DNA from: Bacteroidia bacterium
GTDB taxonomy: Bacteria; Bacteroidota; Bacteroidia; NS11-12g; UBA9320
Assembly (NCBI GenBank): GCA_013042025.1
Contig: JABDQY010000298.1
Coordinates: 1 to 5,245, forward strand
Length of the DNA stretch: 5,245 nucleotides
Direction of reading: 5' to 3'
In this document: positions 1-5,245 of the stretch, piece by piece
Layout: every line of letters begins with the position of its first letter
Numbering within the stretch: position 1 is the first letter of the stretch
Notes under the pieces: model-generated
What the model was told of the DNA's origin: nothing
The model's input: only the letters and a program-made list of their open reading frames with translations
Database searches by the model: none
Position numbers and translations under genes: made by a program

Positions 1-1
1 A

Positions 2-823
2 TATCAAAACCTTGGGGAGATTCAAAACAATGGTATTGAATTCAGCATTAATGCCGTTGTTGTAAAAAAGAAAAATATTGAATGGAGAACAACAGGAGTT
101 TTCTCTAGAAACGTTCAAAAAACAATCTCATTAGGAAAAGGGATTAACCCAATTCAAAAACTTACTATTTCTGGTCCAGGGTTAGTAGGTACAGGATTGT
201 ATACGCAACAAATTGAAGCAGGACAGCCATTGGGTTCATTCTACCTTCCTGTTTATAAAGGCTTATCTGCAGATGGTGCGTTTCTTTTTGAAACAGAAGC
301 CGGAGGAGTTACAAGAGATTGGACAAAAGCGAAAAGAGTGTATGTAGGAAATGCTCAACCTGACGCAATTATTGGTTGGTCAAACTACTTCAAAATTTGG
401 AAAGGTTTAGACGCAAGTTTCGCTCTTCGTGGAATATTTGGACATCAAATCTTTAACGTTACACGATTGGTATTTAGTAATACTGCCCAAGCACCAACGC
501 TAAACGTGCTTCAAAGTTCATTAGAAGAACGAGACAGAGGTGTAACAAGTACACCAAGTGATAATTTCAGTGACTACTATTTAGAAGATGCTGATTTTAT
601 AAAACTAGATAATGTTTCAATTGGTTATAACATTCCACTAAAAGAAAAAACCAAGGTTAAGAACCTAAGAGTTTACGTAAATGGCACCAACTTAGCAATG
701 TGGACTAAATACACAGGATTGGATCCAGAACTAAACTTTACCGGGTCAGAATTTGGTAGAGATCAATATGATGTTTATCCAAGAACGAGAAGTATCACAT
801 TTGGAGTAAATGCAAGCTTTTAA
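2..823 (+). CDS. susC: SusC-type TonB-dependent outer-membrane transporter, C-terminal part (5' truncated by window edge)
   Basis: This is the C-terminal 273 residues of a SusC/RagA-family TonB-dependent transporter, which imports oligosaccharides across the outer membrane together with a SusD lid. The frame is open from position 2, so the gene begins outside the window and no internal start is needed. Barrel hallmarks of the family are visible: LGEIQNNGIEF at visible residues 4-14, a GQPLGSFY segment, GNAQPD at 116-121 followed by alternating beta-strand sequence, DADFIKLDNVSIGY at 196-209, and NGTNLAMWTKYTG from 227. The protein ends in a beta-strand with a terminal Phe (SITFGVNASF), the usual outer-membrane insertion signal. 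The plug, TonB box and signal peptide are not in the window. susD follows after 8 bp, so the two are surely co-transcribed. Family assignment is very secure; the substrate is inferred only from its neighbours. Confidence 0.95.
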   Translation, partial: YQNLGEIQNNGIEFSINAVVVKKKNIEWRTTGVFSRNVQKTISLGKGINPIQKLTISGPGLVGTGLYTQQIEAGQPLGSFYLPVYKGLSADGAFLFETEAGGVTRDWTKAKRVYVGNAQPDAIIGWSNYFKIWKGLDASFALRGIFGHQIFNVTRLVFSNTAQAPTLNVLQSSLEERDRGVTSTPSDNFSDYYLEDADFIKLDNVSIGYNIPLKEKTKVKNLRVYVNGTNLAMWTKYTGLDPELNFTGSEFGRDQYDVYPRTRSITFGVNASF

Positions 824-831
824 AGAAAAAA

Positions 832-2307
832 ATGAAAAGAATAGTTATATATATTTTAGTTGTTTCGGGTTTAGTAGGTTGTACTAAATTTGATGATATT
901 GCTAAAGATGGAAGTATCACAGATCCTACCCCAGCTGAATTAAAGGCAATCGCTCCCTACAAGGAGTTATTGGATATAATAGATGACAACGGATGGTGGT
1001 TCTGGGCTCAAGAAGTAAGTAGCGACGAAGTAGTTTTTCCTACTCGACTAACCGACTGGGACGATGGAGGTAAATGGCGTGTGTTGCATACTCATACTTG
1101 GACTAATGATGTTGATGCCGTTAATTCAATGTGGAGTCAGATTTATGATATTGTAAATGAGTGTAACAGAAACATTGAAGATTTAGAGTTTAGTGGAAAT
1201 ACGTCTGAAGAAACTTTAAACATTATCGGTGAACTTAAAATACTGAGAGCGTTTGCATATTATCTTTTAATAGATAACTATGGTGATGTGCCTCTAATTA
1301 CATCATTTTCAAATGCACCGAAAGAACCAACCAAAGCAACTCGAAGTGAAATTTTTGATTTCATCATAACCGATATTAAAGAAAACATAAATGGTTTGCC
1401 AGTGGTAGGTCCAAAATCATTCGCTACAAAAGGAATGGCCTTCACCCTATTGGCTAAGCTCTATCTAAATGCTCAAGTTTATACTGGAATTGCAGATTAT
1501 GTTTCTGCAGAAGCATATTGCGACAGTGTAATTAACTTAGGTATTTATACGGTAGATGCGAATAGTGTACTTACACCTTTCTTGGCTGATAACTCTCAGT
1601 CTCCTGATCACATTTTCAATATATCGTTTGATCAGGATAAAAGACAAGGTTTTAGACTGCATATGCGTACATTACATTACTTACATGATGCTACATTTGG
1701 AATGGCTGTGGGACCTTGGAATGGATTTGCTGCAGTTGAGGATCATTACAATAGCTACAGTTCGGGTGATAAACGTAAAACAGATTGGTTTATCACAGGT
1801 TTACAAAAGGATTTAGATGGCAACATTCTTTTTGACGAAACTGCGGGTGCTAACCTTGTAATCACTCCAGAAATTCCTGCACTAGTAATGGGAAGCAGCT
1901 ATAGCTTATCACAGATAAGAATGAGCGGAGCTCGAGTTCAAAAATATGAAATTGAAAGAGGTGCTCAAGAAAATCTAAACAATGATTTTCCTCTTTTTAG
2001 GTATGCAGATGTACTCTTAATGAAAGCAGAATGTGCTGTTAGAAATGGTGCACCTGGAGCGGGAGATTCTTGGGTACAAGAGATCAGAGACCGAGCAAAT
2101 GCTGGTCCGACGGTTGGATTTGGTCTTGATGAAATACTAGCTGAACGTGGAAGAGAACTTTTCTGTGAAGGTCATAGACGTCAAGATTTAATTCGTTTTG
2201 GTAAATTTGGAGCCGCATGGTGGGAAAAAGCCGCTAGTGGTCCAGATAGAACTACCTTCCCTATTCCACAATGGGCAATTGATGCCAATGCTAATTTAGG
2301 CTTATAA
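832..2307 (+). CDS. susD: SusD/RagB-family surface glycan-binding lipoprotein
   Basis: This is a 491-residue SusD/RagB protein, full length for the family. It acts as the ligand-binding lid on the SusC barrel at the cell surface. A lipoprotein signal peptide with lipobox LVGC puts the lipidated Cys at residue 17, followed by TKFDD, an acidic tail compatible with surface export. The helical TPR-like core shows ELKILRAFAYYLLIDNYGDVPLI at 134-156, a SusD signature. The C-terminal signature is also present: FPLFRYADVLLMKAE at 386-400 and ILAERGRELFCEGHRRQDLIRFGKF from 435. An aromatic-rich N-terminal stretch (GWWFWAQEVSSDE at 54-66, then TDWDDGGKWRVLHTHTW at 74-90) resembles what I recall of SusD proteins from maltodextrin loci. 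The ATG sits 8 bp after the susC stop behind an A-rich spacer (agaaaaaa) without Shine-Dalgarno, normal for Bacteroidota. Substrate specificity for alpha-glucan is inference. Confidence 0.96.
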   Translation: MKRIVIYILVVSGLVGCTKFDDIAKDGSITDPTPAELKAIAPYKELLDIIDDNGWWFWAQEVSSDEVVFPTRLTDWDDGGKWRVLHTHTWTNDVDAVNSMWSQIYDIVNECNRNIEDLEFSGNTSEETLNIIGELKILRAFAYYLLIDNYGDVPLITSFSNAPKEPTKATRSEIFDFIITDIKENINGLPVVGPKSFATKGMAFTLLAKLYLNAQVYTGIADYVSAEAYCDSVINLGIYTVDANSVLTPFLADNSQSPDHIFNISFDQDKRQGFRLHMRTLHYLHDATFGMAVGPWNGFAAVEDHYNSYSSGDKRKTDWFITGLQKDLDGNILFDETAGANLVITPEIPALVMGSSYSLSQIRMSGARVQKYEIERGAQENLNNDFPLFRYADVLLMKAECAVRNGAPGAGDSWVQEIRDRANAGPTVGFGLDEILAERGRELFCEGHRRQDLIRFGKFGAAWWEKAASGPDRTTFPIPQWAIDANANLGL

Positions 2308-2345
2308 ACAAAAATTTTATATATAAACAACAAACACAAACAACA
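2308..2345 (+). promoter_or_regulatory. A-rich translation leader before the SusE-like gene
   Basis: This 38-bp spacer consists of an AT palindrome (tttatatataaa, 2316-2327) followed by a C/A-only run (2328-2345) ending right at the ATG. There is no Shine-Dalgarno sequence. In Bacteroidota, A-rich, unstructured leaders are known to favour strong translation, so this probably boosts the SusE-like protein relative to susC and susD. I see no convincing promoter of the Bacteroidota TTTG/TAnnTTTG type here, so transcription most likely reads through from upstream. An internal promoter or processing site cannot be excluded. Confidence 0.4.
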
Positions 2346-3557
2346 ATGAAAGATTTACTATTAAAAACAACCAAAACAGTAGTTATTTTAGCTGCTATTT
2401 TTGGAGTATTTGTCCTTCAATCATGTAAAGATGATGAGGATGATGTAACTCCAAATGAAACATTAGTGGAAGACGGATTCTACGTCAAAGGACCTTCTTC
2501 TTTTGCAGATTTTGACATCAAGGGTACTCTTAGTGCCACTCAAAACGAAGTTAATAAAGAAGAAAGAGCTACTTTATTAGAAGTTTTCGCAGCAATTACA
2601 GCTGGTGAAGGATTCAATATCGTACAAGTTGCTGGAGACGTAAGAACTACATGGGGACCTGGTGCAGACTGGGCATCAGCTATGGGCGGAAACGAAGAAC
2701 CACAAGTTGACATTCAAAGAGGTGACATTGCTGAAACTGATGACAAATTTACAGTTCCAGCAGACGGTCTTTATCATATCGTAATTGACACTAAAACTGG
2801 TAGAGGTGCTGTAGTACCTGTAAACTGGGGTTTTATTGGTCAATCAACTCCAGGCGGATGGTCTGGTGATACTGAATTTGATGCTCCAACATTTGATGCA
2901 TCTTCTATGACTTGGAGTCTTACTGGTGTAGAAATGAGCGGTGGCGAATGGAAATTCCGTTACTCTGGTGGCTGGAAAGTTGAACTAGATTCTACTGAAG
3001 ATTTAGGCGGCGGTGATAAAGGCGTTAAATTCAATACAAACTTTGGAAACGATCAAGCTGGAGCTGGTTATACTGGAGTTCTAAAAGCAGGTGGTGATAA
3101 CTATACTGACGGAAGTGGTGTATATGATGTATCTATGACTTGGACTGCAGCTGACGGACATTCAGCAGTATTCACTAAAACAGGTGACTTACCTGCTAGA
3201 GATTACTCTGCAGTTGAAGTAGGAATCGTAGGCGATGGTGCTGTAGGTAGCGTTTGGCCAGTTAATGGCGATGACAAAACAGAATTAGCTATTACAACTC
3301 CAGCGAAAGCGGGTGATGTATATACTTGGGCATTCAACGATATTGATTTATTAGCTGCTGGTGGATTCAAACTAAGAACTTCAGGTACTTGGGATGATAT
3401 CAACGAAGGTTACAGCGATGCTGTAGGTGGACCAAACGGTGACGACATCCAAGATGCTGGTGGAAACATGCAGGTAAAAGCTGACGGTACATATGATATC
3501 ATATTTACTATTGATGCTGCTGCTGAAACAAAAAGCATTGCATTCACTAAAAAATAG
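2346..3557 (+). CDS. susE: SusE/SusF-like surface glycan-binding lipoprotein with three repeated domains
   Basis: This 403-residue lipoprotein probably binds the target glycan at the cell surface beside SusC and SusD. The signal peptide ends in lipobox LQSC with lipidated Cys27, followed by KDDEDD (28-33), a match to the Bacteroidota lipoprotein export signal (K plus acidic residues directly after Cys) that directs proteins to the outer face. After a short linker there appear to be three related beta-sandwich units, about 44-157, 159-280 and 290-403. Each ends in a similar strand pair: ADGLYHIVI at 139-147, GSGVYDVSM at 256-264, ADGTYDIIF at 379-387. Units 2 and 3 also share a WxF/GxVG opening (161-165, 292-296) and a parallel GEWKFRYSGGW (200-210) and GGFKLRTSGTW (339-349), where Trp residues could stack on sugars. 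Unit 1 carries a helical-looking insert at about 62-85. Position third after susC and susD supports the SusE/SusF role; the starch specificity is inferred. Ala, Gly and Asp are abundant and GCT, GGT and GAC codons are frequent, suggesting high expression. Confidence 0.85.
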   Translation: MKDLLLKTTKTVVILAAIFGVFVLQSCKDDEDDVTPNETLVEDGFYVKGPSSFADFDIKGTLSATQNEVNKEERATLLEVFAAITAGEGFNIVQVAGDVRTTWGPGADWASAMGGNEEPQVDIQRGDIAETDDKFTVPADGLYHIVIDTKTGRGAVVPVNWGFIGQSTPGGWSGDTEFDAPTFDASSMTWSLTGVEMSGGEWKFRYSGGWKVELDSTEDLGGGDKGVKFNTNFGNDQAGAGYTGVLKAGGDNYTDGSGVYDVSMTWTAADGHSAVFTKTGDLPARDYSAVEVGIVGDGAVGSVWPVNGDDKTELAITTPAKAGDVYTWAFNDIDLLAAGGFKLRTSGTWDDINEGYSDAVGGPNGDDIQDAGGNMQVKADGTYDIIFTIDAAAETKSIAFTKK

Positions 3558-3578
3558 ATAAGACTAACTTATTTGTAG

Positions 3579-3617
3579 AAATTCCTGTTGAGTAATTCTC
3601 AGCAGGAATTTTTTTTT
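3579..3617 (+). terminator. Intrinsic terminator of the susCDE operon
   Basis: A 14-bp inverted repeat (3579-3592 with 3598-3611) encloses a 5-base loop (taatt). Pairing is complete with a single T-G wobble in the middle of the stem. The 3' arm runs into nine consecutive T residues at 3609-3617. It begins 21 bp after the susE stop codon, so it should end the operon there. The upstream side has no A-run, so it should act mainly on the plus strand. Confidence 0.93.
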
Positions 3618-3666
3618 GCTCCCTTAACAATTCTCAATCCTTGCTCGTTTACCTTTCTAGTTTAAG

Positions 3667-4152
3667 ATGTATTATTGTAATGTGAATAAAGCAATACTAT
3701 TTCTATGTCTTTTTGCTGCAATGAATGCCTGTAAAACAAATCGAGCAACTAAAAATTTAACTTTTGAAATCACTACTTCGCAAGACTATTGTGGAGGAGC
3801 ACATCCAACCGATGAGCTTGTTGAAGACATGCTCAAACCAAAACCATACACAGGCACTATTTATATTCACCAAAGTTCGGTTAGAGAAGATGAAGGCATC
3901 CAATTACAAATTGAAGAAGGTAAGGCTAATTCTTCTGGTCTTAGTACCGGGACTTATTACTTATATCTAACTCCTAAATTAAATGACCCTGTAACTGAAA
4001 CAAATGTTTCTCCAAAAGAACAGAAAAGAACTGAGTGTAATTTGATGCATAATAAAAAATCGCTATCGTCATTTACTATAGAAGAAAAGAGTACTAACGT
4101 ATCCAGAAATCTTCACATCATATGTGATCCTTGTATGGATCCACTTCCATAG
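3667..4152 (+). CDS. Small putative lipoprotein of unknown function with CGGAxP and CxxC motifs
   Basis: I do not recognise the family of this 161-residue protein. A hydrophobic N-terminal segment (AILFLCLFAAMNAC) ends at Cys22, followed by KTNRATK, which looks like a lipoprotein signal peptide, though Met at -3 is an untypical lipobox residue. The mature part is about 140 residues and looks beta-rich. It starts with DYCGGAHPTDEL (40-51), has a strand-like YTGTIYIHQ segment, and carries further Cys at 124, 153 and 156, the last two as CDPC near the C-terminus. Four Cys in the exported part could form two disulfides or a metal site. The start is uncertain: ATG at 3667 gives an N-terminus MYYCNVNK, whereas GTG at 3682 would give MNKAILFLC, a more typical signal peptide with Cys17. 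It lies 49 bp beyond the susE terminator, so it needs its own promoter or read-through, and it meets the MFS gene tail-to-tail. It may be unrelated to sugar uptake. Confidence 0.75.
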   Translation: MYYCNVNKAILFLCLFAAMNACKTNRATKNLTFEITTSQDYCGGAHPTDELVEDMLKPKPYTGTIYIHQSSVREDEGIQLQIEEGKANSSGLSTGTYYLYLTPKLNDPVTETNVSPKEQKRTECNLMHNKKSLSSFTIEEKSTNVSRNLHIICDPCMDPLP

Positions 4153-4159
4153 TTAATCC

Positions 4160-5245
4160 TTAGCTGTCTTTTTGAAATCGGATTGCTTTCGGGTTTGTTA
4201 TAAGCAGATTACTTAAACCAGCTAAAATCAAACAACATCCGGCAAGTAGCATTGCATTTATTGTAGCTTCACCAAAAATTAATGATGAAAATAGATTAAT
4301 CCCTCCGAGTGCTGCAACAATTTGCGGTATAACAATAAACATATTGAATAACCCCATAAAAATTCCCATTTTTTTGGGATCTATAGAGCTACTTAACATT
4401 GCATAAGGAAGTGACAATATGCTTCCCCATGCTATTCCAATCAAGGCAAAACAGGCATGCAACATATATTGACTATTGGCATAGAACATAAGGACAAAAC
4501 CCATACCCCCAAGTATTAAGCTTACCATATGCACAAATTTCCTGTTAATTATAAATCTGCTTGTAATTAGTACAAAAAGCAAAGCAAAAATCATGGAACT
4601 TAACCCGTACGTTCCCATTGCAGATCCCACTAAGTCTGCAGCGTCATTATAATTTGCATCTGCAAGTTTATACGCTGCCATCTCTTCTACATTCGAAACA
4701 ATTACATTTTCCAGGTTAGGTTTAGGAGATTTAAATACATGCTCGGTAAGAGCCGGTGTTGCCATGCTCCACATTGTAAAAAAAGCGAACCACGAAAAGA
4801 ATTGAACTACACCCAGTTTCTTCATTGTTTTAGGCATAGAAATAATGTTGTGTAAGATTTCTTTAGCTGCATTTATAAATCCAGCAGAAGCTTTCTTTTC
4901 CTCTTCAAACTCTTCTATGTTTTCTGGAGGATATTCATCCGTTGTAAATATGGTATACAAAATGGAGAGTAGAAAGACCCCCGCTCCTATTGCAAAGGCA
5001 AGCTTTACATTGTCGGGAATCATATTTTCTGGAGCTTCATTACTTACCCCGAGCTTCTTCAATATCAAGGGAAGTTGACTTGCAACCCATGTTCCTACAC
5101 CTATGATAAGTGTTTGAACCATAAATCCATAAGAACGTTGAGAGTCGTCTAACTTGTCGGCCACTAATGCCCTAAAAGGCTCCATACTTATATTAATTGA
5201 AGCATCTAAAAGCAGTAAACTCCCCGCAGCAATCCAGAGTACTGG
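4160..5245 (-). CDS. MFS sugar transporter, SLC45/GPH-like (N-terminus cut by window edge)
   Basis: The minus-strand frame stays open to the right edge, giving 361 visible C-terminal residues of an inner-membrane sugar permease. An ATG at 5185 is internal: the 20 upstream codons encode PVLWIAAGSLLLLDASINIS, a membrane segment running into MEPFRALVADKL, a conserved block of this family. Counting that Met as 1, hydrophobic segments lie at about 22-42, 62-81, 125-148, 185-207, 216-234, 240-262, 272-294 and 308-330. With the upstream segment this makes nine, fitting helices 4-12 of a 12-helix MFS protein. An acidic, charged cytoplasmic loop (82-124, with EEFEEEKK) separates the halves. The block LSLPYAMLSSSIDPKKMGIFMGLFNMFIVIPQI (258-290) is highly typical of the bacterial sucrose/maltose-type SLC45-like carriers. 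Next to a Sus system, it probably imports maltose or a small maltodextrin with a cation; the exact sugar is inferred. No terminator is visible after its stop. Confidence 0.88.
   Translation of the reverse strand, partial: PVLWIAAGSLLLLDASINISMEPFRALVADKLDDSQRSYGFMVQTLIIGVGTWVASQLPLILKKLGVSNEAPENMIPDNVKLAFAIGAGVFLLSILYTIFTTDEYPPENIEEFEEEKKASAGFINAAKEILHNIISMPKTMKKLGVVQFFSWFAFFTMWSMATPALTEHVFKSPKPNLENVIVSNVEEMAAYKLADANYNDAADLVGSAMGTYGLSSMIFALLFVLITSRFIINRKFVHMVSLILGGMGFVLMFYANSQYMLHACFALIGIAWGSILSLPYAMLSSSIDPKKMGIFMGLFNMFIVIPQIVAALGGINLFSSLIFGEATINAMLLAGCCLILAGLSNLLITNPKAIRFQKDS

Noticed and set aside
197..823. A separate gene starting at the TTG at 197
   Set aside because: The same frame is open back to position 2 and encodes typical SusC barrel sequence upstream, so the TTG is an internal Leu codon.
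1556..1816. Open frame of 86 codons inside susD
   Set aside because: It lies in another frame of a strongly conserved SusD coding region, with no recognisable protein features.
3203..3403. Minus-strand open frame inside the SusE-like gene
   Set aside because: It is antisense to a clear coding region and the product has a composition expected from a shadow of Ala/Gly/Asp codons.
3618..3666. A promoter for the small lipoprotein (TAGTTTAA just before the ATG)
   Set aside because: The match to the Bacteroidota -7 element TAnnTTTG is partial, it abuts the start codon leaving almost no leader, and no TTTG -33 element sits at the right distance.
3764..3970. Open frame of 68 codons inside the small lipoprotein gene
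   Set aside because: The alternative frame carries a signal peptide, lipobox-like Cys and a Cys pattern, while this one shows nothing gene-like.
4135..4150. Small hairpin (atgga/tccat) at the end of the small lipoprotein gene as a terminator
   Set aside because: The stem is only 5 bp and lies in coding sequence, with no T-run on either strand.
4845..5078. Plus-strand open frame opposite the MFS gene
   Set aside because: It is antisense to conserved transporter helices and its Ser/Phe-rich product is typical of a shadow.
5183..5185. The ATG at 5185 as the true start of the MFS gene
   Set aside because: The frame stays open to the window edge and the upstream codons encode a conserved membrane segment continuous with MEPFRALVADKL; starting here would lose the first helices of the fold.

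Overview
The window looks like part of a polysaccharide utilization locus (PUL) from a member of the Bacteroidota, most likely a flavobacterium or close relative. The evidence is a SusC/SusD/SusE-type outer-membrane glycan uptake set, lipoprotein signal peptides (one with a surface-export tag), AT-rich DNA, and A-rich leaders instead of Shine-Dalgarno sequences. No RNA gene, mobile element, CRISPR array or origin was seen. The longest stretch without a gene is 109 bp.

Layout: positions 2-823 (+) hold the C-terminal 273 residues of a SusC-type TonB-dependent transporter, cut by the left edge. susD follows after 8 bp (832-2307, +). After a 38-bp A-rich leader comes a SusE/SusF-like surface lipoprotein (2346-3557, +). 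A strong intrinsic terminator (3579-3617) closes this operon. A small unrecognised lipoprotein gene (3667-4152, +) stands alone between the terminator and the last gene. That last gene (4160-5245, -, cut by the right edge) encodes an MFS sugar transporter of the SLC45/GPH-like type and runs tail-to-tail against the lipoprotein gene with 7 bp between stop codons.

How the parts would work together: SusD and the SusE-like protein hold an oligosaccharide at the cell surface, SusC imports it across the outer membrane using TonB energy, and after periplasmic trimming the MFS protein carries the small sugar across the inner membrane. SusD sequence features, a SusE-like protein with three repeated domains, and an SLC45-like permease together point to an alpha-glucan (starch, maltodextrin) substrate. 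This is inference, since no glycoside hydrolase lies in the window. The system is of a known type; the least explained element is the small Cys-containing lipoprotein.
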